Shown one piece after another: positions 1 to 6,848 of a stretch of DNA of 14,534 nt. How positions within the stretch are numbered: position 1 is the stretch's first letter; the number at the start of each line of letters is the position of its first letter. Origin of the DNA: Acidothermales bacterium (GTDB lineage Bacteria > Actinomycetota > Actinomycetes > Streptosporangiales > WHST01); assembly GCA_017354575.1 (NCBI GenBank), contig JAFMQP010000050.1, positions 1 to 14,534 on the forward strand, written 5' to 3'. Both the position numbers and the translations under genes were made by a program. The notes under the pieces are model-generated. The model made no database searches and was not told the DNA's origin. It saw nothing but the letters and a program-made list of their open reading frames with translations.

Positions 1-627
1 CTGCAGGCCGTACCCCACCCAGCCGATCGCGGCGAACCCGACGACCTTCGCGATCCCCTTGCGCCGCAACGGCTGCGGCAACGGCGGCCGGCGGATGAGG
101 CGGAGCCCGGCGTTCAGCACCGCGCCGAGCAGCCGCGGGAACGCCAGGATCGGCGCGACCAGCACGATGAGCACGAGCGCGGGCACGAGGTAGCGCCCGG
201 TCGACAGCAGCGTCGGCAGGCCGATCAGCGCGCCGGTGAGCAGGCTGATCGCGAGCGCGAGCACGAACGAGACGCCCATCCGCGCCCGCGGCACGCCGGC
301 CGACCGGCCCAGCTCCATCTGCACGAGGGCGGGCCAGACGCTCCCCGGCAGGTACTTGCCCACCTGGCCGACGAAGTAGATGCGCGCGGCGTCGCGCACC
401 GGCAGCCGCGAGCCCAGCTCGTCGAGCATCGCGCGCCACGACAGCATGCTGGCGAACAGCGCCACCAGGATCGCGGCGAACGCGAGCAGCAGGTGCGCGG
501 CGTCGAACCTGGCGAGCTGCGGGCGTACCCGCGGCCACTGGTCGACGAACGCGTAGACCACGCCGGCGACGATCGCGACGGCGAGCAGCACCCGCACCCA
601 CCGCAGGACCCGCCGCCGCTCCACCAT
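1..627 (-). CDS. Flippase-like integral membrane protein (YbhN/UPF0104, LPG synthase TM-domain family), 3' end cut by window edge
   Basis: Open frame of 209 codons from ATG at 627 to the window edge with no stop, so the C-terminus lies outside. The family spans the membrane several times. It is the stand-alone form of the MprF flippase domain and is thought to move or supply lipid-linked substrates; its exact role here is inferred only. Visible: a basic N-terminus (MVERRR), a hydrophobic segment at about 12-27, others at about 44-63, 118-140 and 147-168, and the family hallmark GQVGKYLPGSVW at 87-98. Related proteins are usually about 300-350 residues, so roughly two thirds is present. No good Shine-Dalgarno precedes the ATG; instead a TAGGTT hexamer ends 7 nt upstream, suggesting a leaderless start. 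It lies downstream of a hairpin that ends the neighbouring oxidoreductase gene, so it is probably a separate transcript. Family call fairly sure, substrate unknown. Confidence 0.8.
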   Translation of the reverse strand, partial: MVERRRVLRWVRVLLAVAIVAGVVYAFVDQWPRVRPQLARFDAAHLLLAFAAILVALFASMLSWRAMLDELGSRLPVRDAARIYFVGQVGKYLPGSVWPALVQMELGRSAGVPRARMGVSFVLALAISLLTGALIGLPTLLSTGRYLVPALVLIVLVAPILAFPRLLGAVLNAGLRLIRRPPLPQPLRRKGIAKVVGFAAIGWVGYGLQ

Positions 628-634
628 GCCGGCG

Positions 635-640
635 AACCTA
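635..640 (-). promoter_or_regulatory. Candidate -10 hexamer for the flippase-like gene
   Basis: Read on the minus strand this is TAGGTT, matching TAnnnT, with 7 nt (CGCCGGC) between it and the ATG. That spacing would place the transcription start at or next to the start codon, giving a leaderless mRNA. No -35 at ideal spacing is visible; TTCACG lies about 20 nt upstream. Confidence 0.4.
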
Positions 641-833
641 CCCCGCACGCGCGCCCCGTCCGTGAAGGGCACCGGCCGCATGGCTGTGGACAGCGCTCCT
701 CGACGCCTCGCCGGCGTACTCCGCCCCGGGCTCGGCCCTGCGCAACGCCCTCAACGGGCGCCAGGTGAACTGGCGGACCCGGGGCGGGCACCGGCTCTCG
801 CGTCCTGGTTGGACGACGGTGCGGCGGCCCGGA

Positions 834-858
834 CCGCCGACGGTGACGCCGTCGGCGG
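834..858 (-). terminator. Strong stem-loop terminator downstream of the LLM oxidoreductase
   Basis: Arms CCGCCGACGG (834-843) and CCGTCGGCGG (849-858) are perfect 10-bp reverse complements around a 5-nt loop (TGACG). The stem begins 36 nt past the oxidoreductase stop codon. There is no T-tract on either side, as is common for terminators in high-GC actinobacteria. It is the only strong structure in the 267-bp gap 628-894, where I see no convincing gene. Because it is symmetrical it could work on either strand; the minus-strand gene just before it makes that direction likely. Confidence 0.6.
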
Positions 859-894
859 GCTCCTGCTGGCCGGTCCGTAGGGCGGGAGTGTCGG

Positions 895-1761
895 TCAGAG
901 CCCCGCGGCCTCGGCGAGCAGCCCGACCTGGGCCGGGTCGGGATTGCACGGGAACAGGATCAGCTCGTCGCATCCCGCGTCGGCGAACGCGGCGGCGGTG
1001 TCGGCGACGGCCTCGGCCGAGGTGAGTGCGCCGGCCGCGATCCGCTCGGCGACGTCGCCGAGGAAGCCGTAGTAGTCGGTGAGGTACCGGTGGGCGTGGC
1101 CCTCGGCGTCGGCACCGAGGCTGGCGTACGTGAGGGCGGCGAGGCGGGGCGCGCCGTCGCGGCCCGCGTCACGCCAGGCTCGCCTGGCCTGCTCGGCACC
1201 GCCCGCGAACGCCTCCGGCCCGCCACCGCCCGCGATCCAGCCGGCGCCGTACTCGACCATCCGGCGGAAGGCAGCGGCGGCGGTACCGCCCATGAGCAAC
1301 GGCGGTCCGCCCGCCTGCGCGGGCGCGGGGCCGACCGCTCCGGCGAAACCGCGCGGCTCCTGCGCCCACACGGCGTGCAGCTCGGCGAGCTGCCTGTCGA
1401 AGGCCCGCCCGCGCTCCCGGAACGGCGACCCCGTCGCCTCGAAGTCGTCCTCGCGCCCGCCGACGGCGATGCCGACGGTCAGCCGCCCGCCGGAGAGGAC
1501 GTCCACCGTCGCCAGCTGCTTCGCGAGCAGCCCGCCGTTGCCGCGGTACGGCGCGATGAGGATCGCCGTCGTCAGGCCGATCCTCTCGGTCACGGCCGCG
1601 GCGGCGGCCATGACCGGCACCGTCTCCATGTTGGGGTAGACGACACGGTCGATGGTGCCGAGCGTCGAGAAGCCGGCCCGTTCGGCGGTGACCGCCCACT
1701 CCGCGATCAACCCGCCGGGGACGCCGGGGATGGTGGACGGGAGACCGATGCCGATGTCCAC
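895..1761 (-). CDS. LLM-class flavin- or F420-dependent oxidoreductase (luciferase-like monooxygenase superfamily)
   Basis: A 288-residue cytoplasmic TIM-barrel enzyme of the bacterial luciferase-like superfamily, which uses reduced FMN or F420 to oxidise or reduce small organic substrates. Seen: N-terminal MDIGIGLPSTIPG, GFSTLGTIDRVVYPN (30-44), AAAVTERIGLTTAILIAPYR (54-73), LLAKQLATVDVLSGGRLTVG (78-97) followed by VGGREDDFEATG (100-111), and C-terminal DELILFPCNPDP. Length suits the family. I chose GTG at 1761 over GTG at 1767 because AGAGG lies 7 nt before the former and would abut the latter, and relatives typically begin M-D-I-G. It is 52 bp downstream of the GT-C gene and is followed by a strong hairpin, so it may be the last gene of that unit. 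Whether it uses FMN or F420, and its substrate, cannot be told. It has no obvious link to the glycan genes. Confidence 0.9.
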   Translation of the reverse strand: MDIGIGLPSTIPGVPGGLIAEWAVTAERAGFSTLGTIDRVVYPNMETVPVMAAAAAVTERIGLTTAILIAPYRGNGGLLAKQLATVDVLSGGRLTVGIAVGGREDDFEATGSPFRERGRAFDRQLAELHAVWAQEPRGFAGAVGPAPAQAGGPPLLMGGTAAAAFRRMVEYGAGWIAGGGGPEAFAGGAEQARRAWRDAGRDGAPRLAALTYASLGADAEGHAHRYLTDYYGFLGDVAERIAAGALTSAEAVADTAAAFADAGCDELILFPCNPDPAQVGLLAEAAGL

Positions 1762-1773
1762 GGGCACACCTCT

Positions 1774-1797
1774 TCAGCTGCTGGACGGCGCTGGCAT
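1774..1797 (-). other. Possible 7-codon leaderless upstream ORF (MPAPSSS)
   Basis: An ATG at 1797 starts 5 nt after a TAGGTT hexamer and reads seven codons to a TGA at 1776-1774. That stop directly abuts the AGAGG ribosome-binding site of the oxidoreductase gene, whose GTG lies 12 nt further on. The layout resembles a short leader peptide with termination-reinitiation. At 7 codons it could easily be chance. Confidence 0.2.
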
Positions 1798-1802
1798 CCG
1801 CC

Positions 1803-1808
1803 AACCTA
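1803..1808 (-). promoter_or_regulatory. Candidate -10 hexamer upstream of the oxidoreductase
   Basis: TAGGTT on the minus strand, identical to the hexamer before the flippase-like gene. It sits in the 52-bp gap after the GT-C stop and could give the oxidoreductase its own transcript. No -35 was recognised; the element would lie just past the end of the preceding gene. Confidence 0.3.
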
Positions 1809-1813
1809 GCCCG

Positions 1814-3946
1814 TCACGGGTGGGCGAGCCAGCCGGTGAGGCGCTTCGACATGGTGCCCGTCGGCCTGGTCACGAAGGTGTGCTGGTCACCGCGGGAGTG
1901 CAGGTCGACGACGTGACGCAGCGGCGCGTCCGTGTACTTCCGCAGCACCTCGGGGCTGCCCGCCAACAGCACGGGCCGGCGTCCGGTGCCCCGGATCGCG
2001 GCGACGGCGGCGTCCACCCGGGAGCGCGTGGGCGTGTAGAAGCGGGCGACCGGCGTCCCGCACATGCCGCGGACGGCGGCGGTGTAGACGTTCGCCGAAC
2101 GGTCCAGCCCGACGACGGACGCGTTCGGCCCGATCGCGCGGCACAGCCGGTGCAGCTGGGTCACCTCGCCGCGGTGCGTCGTGGCCGTGAACAGCGGGCC
2201 GGTCGCGACGCCGAGCGGCACGAGCAACGCCAGCACGCCGGCGACGGCGAGCGCGCGCGGCGACCGGCGCGGCAACCGGCCGGCGAGCCGCCACGGCCGT
2301 CCGTCCCGCCCTGGTGCCGAACGCAGCAGGCCGACGAGCCACCCCAGCCCCCAGCACGCGAGCAGCACCATCGTCGGGAGCACGGTGGGCACCAGCCGGC
2401 GGTCCGCCCACGGATGGTCGGGCGTGATGCCGGGCAGGTACAGCGTCGTCGCCGTCGTCCACAGCAGGATCGGCAGCACCGGCACCCACCGCGGCGCCCG
2501 CCCGCCGAGCACCCGCGCGGTGAGCACCGCCGCCGCGACCGCCGCGAGCGCCACCGCGGGCCAGCCGAGCCACCACGCCACCCAGTGCAGCGCGTACTCG
2601 TAGTAGAACCGGCCGGGGTCGTGCGGCAGGCCGAGCCTGCCCTGCATGTACCCGATGTAGTGGGCGGTCGAGCCCGTCGCCCCGCGCACCGTCTGCCACG
2701 CCGGACGGGTCGCGAACGCGACGAAGGCGGCGAGCACCAGCACACCGCAGGCCGTCGCCACCGGCAGCCGGCCCACCCGCCACCGGGCGATCCGGTCGGG
2801 CGCGAGTGGGCCCAGCCGGCCGAACCGCCCGAGCAGCGCGTACGCCGCCGCCACCACTGCCACCGCCGCGGCGATCACCCCGAGCGGGACGACGGAGTCG
2901 CTCAGCGACGTGACGTACGGACGGCTCAGCACCCACCCGTCCACCGCGCCGACGGCCAGGCCCGCCGACAGGAACAGCGTGAACGGCAGCGCGTACCGCC
3001 GGCGCCGCGCCGCGAACACCCCGGCGAGCGCGATCGCCGGCACCAGGTCCTTCAGCACGTCGACGCGCACCAGCTCGCCGATCCCGAGCAGCAGCCCGCT
3101 CGCCCCCGCGAGCACCCACACGGCGCCGCGGGCGCGTACGGTGCGGCAGTCGAGCAGCAGGCACAGGCCCGCGAGCACGAGCAGCTCGGCCAGCGGCTCG
3201 CTGTACGCCGAACGCGCGACGAACAGCTGCGGGAAGGAGAACGCGAGCAGCAGCGTCGCGAACGGCGCGATCCGCGGGCCCACCAGCCGCGCCGTGAGCC
3301 CGCCGAACGCGAGCAGCGCGAGGCTGCCGAGGACGGCGTTCAGCACGAGCATCCCGCCGAGCCCCGCCGTCCACTTCGCGACGGCGAGCAGCATCGGCAG
3401 GCCGATCATGAACTGCGGCCAGACCACCGGACCGACCTGGTAGAACGCCGGGCTGTTCCAGGACATCCCCGGCACGCCGCCGCCGAACGCCCAGCGGGAC
3501 TCGGCCACCGGCAGCGAGCCGTGCCGCCCCAGCCACCAGCCGAACTGGACGTACGACGCCGGGTCACGCTCGACGAAGATCTGCTCCGAGTGGGTGACCC
3601 CGACCAGGACGCCGAACACCGCGGCGACCGCGACGGTCGACCACACCACCCACGTGGGCGTGCGTGCGCCGTCGTCCGGACGCAGCCGCACTCCCCGCGC
3701 GCTCCGCCACACGCACCAGCCGAGCGCCACCGCGGCGACGCCGCCGAGCGGCAGCACGAGTACCGGCCGGAACGCCCCGGCAAGCACGAGCAGGAAGCCG
3801 GTCACCAGCAGGCCCGCCGCCCCCGCCGCCGGCACCACCGACAGCCGGGCCAGCCACTGCCCGGCCCGGTCCGTGGTGACCGTCGGGTCAGGACCACGCG
3901 GGGCCACGGCAGCGCGTGGTCCTGACACCTTCTCCGTGCGCGCCAT
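1814..3946 (-). CDS. Large multi-spanning membrane protein, GT-C-like glycosyltransferase
   Basis: A 710-residue protein with about a dozen hydrophobic segments from residue about 35 to 590, then a soluble C-terminal domain of about 120 residues. GT-C enzymes take a sugar from a polyprenyl-phosphate donor and transfer it on the outer face of the membrane. The supporting signal is the acidic loop after the early membrane segments, SEQIFVERDPASYVQFG (120-136), with the D-P-x-x-Y arrangement of PMT/ArnT-like proteins, followed by an N-S-P-A-F-Y-Q loop (164-170). The C-terminal part (for example GPNASVVGLDRSANVYTAA) looks like a small extracytoplasmic alpha/beta domain. The ATG immediately follows the stop codon of the upstream DUF2079 gene (TAGATG), so the two are almost certainly co-translated. 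No homologue with a known acceptor is recognised. GT-C membership is inferred from topology and the acidic loop, not from a full family match. Confidence 0.72.
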   Translation of the reverse strand: MARTEKVSGPRAAVAPRGPDPTVTTDRAGQWLARLSVVPAAGAAGLLVTGFLLVLAGAFRPVLVLPLGGVAAVALGWCVWRSARGVRLRPDDGARTPTWVVWSTVAVAAVFGVLVGVTHSEQIFVERDPASYVQFGWWLGRHGSLPVAESRWAFGGGVPGMSWNSPAFYQVGPVVWPQFMIGLPMLLAVAKWTAGLGGMLVLNAVLGSLALLAFGGLTARLVGPRIAPFATLLLAFSFPQLFVARSAYSEPLAELLVLAGLCLLLDCRTVRARGAVWVLAGASGLLLGIGELVRVDVLKDLVPAIALAGVFAARRRRYALPFTLFLSAGLAVGAVDGWVLSRPYVTSLSDSVVPLGVIAAAVAVVAAAYALLGRFGRLGPLAPDRIARWRVGRLPVATACGVLVLAAFVAFATRPAWQTVRGATGSTAHYIGYMQGRLGLPHDPGRFYYEYALHWVAWWLGWPAVALAAVAAAVLTARVLGGRAPRWVPVLPILLWTTATTLYLPGITPDHPWADRRLVPTVLPTMVLLACWGLGWLVGLLRSAPGRDGRPWRLAGRLPRRSPRALAVAGVLALLVPLGVATGPLFTATTHRGEVTQLHRLCRAIGPNASVVGLDRSANVYTAAVRGMCGTPVARFYTPTRSRVDAAVAAIRGTGRRPVLLAGSPEVLRKYTDAPLRHVVDLHSRGDQHTFVTRPTGTMSKRLTGWLAHP

Positions 3947-5452
3947 CTACCGGCCGCCCTTGCGCAGCACCACGTAGCCGTCGCTGCGGAACACCTCGCG
4001 GTAGCCGTGCGCCTCCAGGTACGGCAGCCGGTGCCGCTGCTCGGCGAGCGTGACGAACGGGAACGAGCGGTGCGCGGTGTCGAGCACGACCCACGGCGCA
4101 CCGCGCGGCGTCCGGTCGAGCAACCGCACGTCGCAGCGCCCGGACAGCGCCGGCCCCAGGTAGTTCATCGCCTCCACGGTGACACCGTCCGGCACCTTCG
4201 CCACCGCGGCCGCGGCGGCGCGCTGGCGCGGCGAGGCCGTCCACCAGGACGCGTGGGCGAGGTTGTGGAACGGGAACCAGAGCGCGGTCACCAAGGTGGC
4301 GGCGCACGCGAACGCCGCCCACCCCGTGCCCGCGACCCGCTGCGCCGTGCCGTACCGCGCCACCCACAGCCGCGCCAGCCGTGCGGCCCCGTCGACACCC
4401 GCGCAGAACAGGATCACCACGACGAACGCGTTGTAGTGCGGCCAGACCGCCCACCAGTTCGGGTTGGACGCGAGCAACCGCTCCGCGAGCAGCGGCACGG
4501 CGGGCAGCACGTACGGCGAGGCCAACGAGCAGAACGCGAGCGGCGCGAGCAGCCACAGCAGCAGCTGCACCTTGCCGTCGGGCGTGACGAACAGCGCCAG
4601 GGTCTGCACCGGGTGGTGCAGCACGTGCCGCAGCCCCGCGCCCGGCGTCGCACCCAGGCCGGCGTACTGCCAGTAGTAGCCGGGACGCCCGCCCGCGGCC
4701 GGCATGAGCACCTGCGTCGTCAGCCACACCGCGACGATGCCGGCGATCATCGCGACGACGCCGGGGAACCACCGCCACAGCGCCTGTTCCTGCCCACGGT
4801 CGCTGCCCTCCGGACGCCGGTGCGGGCCGCGCAGCACGACGAGCAGCGCACCGAAGCCGAACAGGAAGAACCCCATGTCCTCCTTCACCAGCAACAGCGC
4901 GACCGCCGCGACACCCGCCTGCCCGTACCGTTCGGCCTGCAGCCGCTCGTACGCGATCGCCATCAACGGCACCGCGAACGCGACCTCGTGCACGTCGAAC
5001 GCCACCGCCGCCTGGATCGGGCCGCTGACCGCGAACGCCACCGCCACGAGGTACGCCGCGGCCGGGCCGAGCAGCCGCCTGGTGAACACCCAGACGAACG
5101 GGATCGCCAGCGCGAACAGCGCGGCCTGTGCGAGCACGAGCGTGATCGGCCGGTCGTGGATCCAGTACAGCGGCGCGAGCACGGCGAGGATCGGCGAGAA
5201 GTGGTCACCGAGGACGGAGAAGTACGGCCCGAAGTCGTTGTGCACGCCCTTCACCGGCGCGATACCGGGCTGGAGGTGCGCGTAGCTGCGCACCGCCTGG
5301 TCGAAGATCACCAGGTCGTACGTCGCGGCGCGGAAGTGCTGCAGCCGGCTGACGGCGTACGTCGCGTACAGCCCGAACGCGGCCAGCACGACGACGGCCA
5401 CACCGAGCCGATGACGGGTCGGCGCCGACACACGACCGCGGGGACGATGCAC
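3947..5452 (-). CDS. DUF2079 family integral membrane protein (GT-C-like)
   Basis: A 501-residue polytopic protein carrying the recognisable DUF2079 blocks: YDLVIFDQAVRSYAH (45-59), LGDHFSPILAVLAPLYW (81-97), FDVHEVAFAVPLMA (152-165) and VKEDMGFFLFG (189-199). The family has no settled function. The first-loop Asp residues and many membrane spans resemble GT-C glycosyltransferases, so transfer of a sugar from a lipid-phosphate donor outside the cell is a reasonable inference. The GTG at 5452 has no Shine-Dalgarno but lies 8 nt after GATAAT (or 6 nt after TAATCT), so a leaderless start fits; an internal GTG at 5431 is an alternative. The stop codon abuts the ATG of the 710-residue GT-C-like gene. 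It is divergent from the SAM methyltransferase across 82 bp. Confidence 0.85.
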   Translation of the reverse strand: MHRPRGRVSAPTRHRLGVAVVVLAAFGLYATYAVSRLQHFRAATYDLVIFDQAVRSYAHLQPGIAPVKGVHNDFGPYFSVLGDHFSPILAVLAPLYWIHDRPITLVLAQAALFALAIPFVWVFTRRLLGPAAAYLVAVAFAVSGPIQAAVAFDVHEVAFAVPLMAIAYERLQAERYGQAGVAAVALLLVKEDMGFFLFGFGALLVVLRGPHRRPEGSDRGQEQALWRWFPGVVAMIAGIVAVWLTTQVLMPAAGGRPGYYWQYAGLGATPGAGLRHVLHHPVQTLALFVTPDGKVQLLLWLLAPLAFCSLASPYVLPAVPLLAERLLASNPNWWAVWPHYNAFVVVILFCAGVDGAARLARLWVARYGTAQRVAGTGWAAFACAATLVTALWFPFHNLAHASWWTASPRQRAAAAAVAKVPDGVTVEAMNYLGPALSGRCDVRLLDRTPRGAPWVVLDTAHRSFPFVTLAEQRHRLPYLEAHGYREVFRSDGYVVLRKGGR

Positions 5453-5460
5453 GCGGGAAG

Positions 5461-5466
5461 ATTATC
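5461..5466 (-). promoter_or_regulatory. Candidate -10 for the DUF2079/GT-C unit
   Basis: GATAAT on the minus strand, 8 nt before the GTG start; an overlapping TAATCT ends 6 nt before it. This is one of the few AT-rich spots in the region. Either placement predicts a leaderless or nearly leaderless transcript. No clear -35. Confidence 0.45.
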
Positions 5467-5519
5467 GAGTGCCACTGAACGCCCGCGGAGTACACGGGAG
5501 ACGGGCGGCTCGGGCCAAG

Positions 5520-5525
5520 TAGAGT
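5520..5525 (+). promoter_or_regulatory. Candidate -10 for the methyltransferase gene
   Basis: TAGAGT, matching TAnnnT, ends 9 nt before the ATG at 5535. It faces the DUF2079 promoter within an 82-bp divergent region, so a shared regulator binding site is possible, though I see no clear operator. A leader of only a few bases is predicted, in line with the weak Shine-Dalgarno. Confidence 0.4.
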
Positions 5526-5534
5526 GAGCGCCTC

Positions 5535-6344
5535 ATGAGGGTCCCTACGCTGCCCACCGACAGCCTGCCGCTGCGCGCGGCCAAGGTCGCCGCCGACGTC
5601 GCGCTCTGGGGACGGGTCGGCGCCCAGCGCACCGCAGAACGCACGCTGCTGCCTGCGGGCACCAGGCCGATCCCCAGGACCGTCCCCGTCACCGGCGTGC
5701 TCCACCGCCGGGTCGAGGTGGACGCCGCCGTGCACGAGGCGCGCCGGCTGCGCCTCCCCCTGCACCACACCAGGGAGAAGAACTGGGACGTGCTCGGCGC
5801 CGTACGGGCGGTCGTCGAGCGGTGCGGCACCGACGCGCGGGTGGTCGACGGCGGTGCCGCGCGGTACTCCACCGTGCTGCCGTCGCTTCGGCTGTACGGG
5901 CTGCGCGAGCTGTCGGGGATCAACCCGGAGTTCGGCCGCACCACCTACCGGGGGCCGGTCGCGTTCCGCCACGGCGACATCACCGCCACCGCCCTGCCGG
6001 CCGGCTCGCTCGACGCGGTCACGTGCATGAGCGTGATCGAGCACGGCGTCGACGTCTCCGCGTTCCTCGCCGAGTCCGCGCGCATCCTGCGGCCCGGCGG
6101 CGTCCTCGTCGTCTCCACCGACTACGACCGCGAGCCGCCCGACACGTCCGCGCTGTCGGCGTACGGGCAGCCGGTGCGGATCTTCGGCCCGGACGAGATC
6201 AGCGGCGTGGTCGACGACGCCCAGCGCTGCGGCCTGTCGCTCGTCGGCGAGCTGGACCTCGAGCACAGGGAGCGCCCCGTGCACTGGGCGAGATACGGGC
6301 TCGACTACACCTTCGTCCTGCTCACCTTCGAGAAGACCGGCTGA
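5535..6344 (+). CDS. Class I SAM-dependent methyltransferase (type-11-like)
   Basis: A 269-residue cytoplasmic protein. The Rossmann-type methyltransferase core starts near residue 100: motif I is VVDGGAARYS (103-112), then LSGINPEF (126-133), an acidic residue in HGDIT (146-150), CMSVIEHGVDVSAFL (164-178) and ILRPGGVLVVSTDYD (184-198). The IEHG plus LRPGG-STDY pattern is seen in methyltransferases located in polysaccharide clusters. The about 95-residue N-terminal region has no recognised domain. Motif I departs from the usual D-x-G-x-G-x-G, having Ala at the third Gly position. The gene stands alone on the plus strand, facing the DUF2079 unit and ending 4 bp from the convergent DUF4190 gene. 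The context suggests methylation of a sugar, sugar nucleotide or other glycan precursor. The acceptor cannot be read from the sequence. Confidence 0.85.
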   Translation: MRVPTLPTDSLPLRAAKVAADVALWGRVGAQRTAERTLLPAGTRPIPRTVPVTGVLHRRVEVDAAVHEARRLRLPLHHTREKNWDVLGAVRAVVERCGTDARVVDGGAARYSTVLPSLRLYGLRELSGINPEFGRTTYRGPVAFRHGDITATALPAGSLDAVTCMSVIEHGVDVSAFLAESARILRPGGVLVVSTDYDREPPDTSALSAYGQPVRIFGPDEISGVVDDAQRCGLSLVGELDLEHRERPVHWARYGLDYTFVLLTFEKTG

Positions 6345-6364
6345 CCGCTCAGTGGCCGGTCAGC
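6340..6364. terminator. Bidirectional terminator-like inverted repeat across two convergent stop codons
   Basis: GCTGACCG (6340-6347) and CGGTCAGC (6357-6364) are perfect 8-bp reverse complements around a 9-nt loop. The methyltransferase stop lies in the left arm and the convergent DUF4190 stop falls in the loop region. A competing 7-bp pair, GACCGGC (6335-6341) with GCCGGTC (6355-6361), overlaps it. There is no T-tract. The position between converging genes 4 bp apart suggests it ends transcripts from both sides. Confidence 0.5.
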
Positions 6365-6828
6365 GTGCCGAGCCCGATCAGCCCGCCGAAGACGACGAAG
6401 TACCCGAGGACCACGATCACCTCGAGCCCGAGCACGATGCAGCTGATCACGATGCCCGCGGTCGCCATCCCGTTGCCGGCGAGGCCGCGGTCCTTGATCT
6501 GCTTCTTCGCGACGATCCCGAAGATCAGCGCGAGCAGCTCCAGGATGAAGGCGAAGTAGCACAGTACGAGTCCGACGAGCGCGCAGACCATCGAGGCGAC
6601 GGCGAGACCGGCGGTCTTGGCGGGAGGGTTCGCCCACATCGGCTGCGGCTGGTACACCGGCGCCGGCACGCTCGGCTGCTGGTACGGGACGACCTCGCCG
6701 TACGGGGACGACTGGCCATAGGGCGACTGGCCGTACGGCGTGGACTGTCCGTACGGTTCGGCGCCGTACGGCTGCTGGCCGCCCTGCGGCTGCCCGTACG
6801 GGTCCCACCCCGGCGGCTGCTGTGTCAC
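6349..6828 (-). CDS. DUF4190 domain small membrane protein with PYGQ-rich N-terminus
   Basis: A 159-residue protein. Residues 1-70 are disordered and rich in Pro, Tyr, Gly and Gln, with repeated PYGxx units. Residues 72-158 form a hydrophobic DUF4190-type domain: a long hydrophobic hairpin (about 75-106), a basic turn KKQIKDRGLAGNGMATAG (108-125), and a second hydrophobic stretch (126-155). The function of DUF4190 is unknown; these proteins are common in actinobacteria and sit in the cytoplasmic membrane. I chose GTG at 6828 because GGGAG precedes it by 7 nt and the frame further upstream is only shadow coding. It follows a second DUF4190 gene by 20 bp in the same direction, and its stop sits in a terminator-like repeat shared with the methyltransferase. 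Confidence 0.85.
   Translation of the reverse strand: MTQQPPGWDPYGQPQGGQQPYGAEPYGQSTPYGQSPYGQSSPYGEVVPYQQPSVPAPVYQPQPMWANPPAKTAGLAVASMVCALVGLVLCYFAFILELLALIFGIVAKKQIKDRGLAGNGMATAGIVISCIVLGLEVIVVLGYFVVFGGLIGLGTLTGH
6698..6803 (-). repeat. Degenerate CCGTACGG-type tandem repeat encoding PYGQ units
   Basis: Short degenerate copies of a CGTACGG core recur near 6698, 6731, 6749, 6764 and 6794, with a variant near 6716. They encode the PYG-containing units in residues about 10-45 of the DUF4190 protein. The repeat follows the protein periodicity and is typical of low-complexity tails; it could be prone to length change. Confidence 0.6.
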
Positions 6829-6848
6829 GTCTGCGCTCCCGACTCGTC

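Noticed and set aside
626..880. 84-codon plus-strand frame (and a neighbouring frame with LDASPAYSAPGSALRNALNG) in the 628-894 gap
   Set aside because: No ribosome-binding site and no recognised domain. Its protein-like 3' end lies over the perfect hairpin at 834-858, which explains that sequence better.
1652..3925. 757-codon open frame on the plus strand opposite the GT-C-like gene
   Set aside because: The translation is an Arg/Pro/Gly/His-rich low-complexity string with no domain. Such antisense frames are normal opposite GC-rich coding DNA, and the minus strand shows a clear membrane protein.
4007..5527. 506-codon plus-strand frame opposite the DUF2079 gene
   Set aside because: Shadow frame rich in Arg, Gln, His and Glu with no recognisable motif; the minus strand carries conserved DUF2079 blocks.
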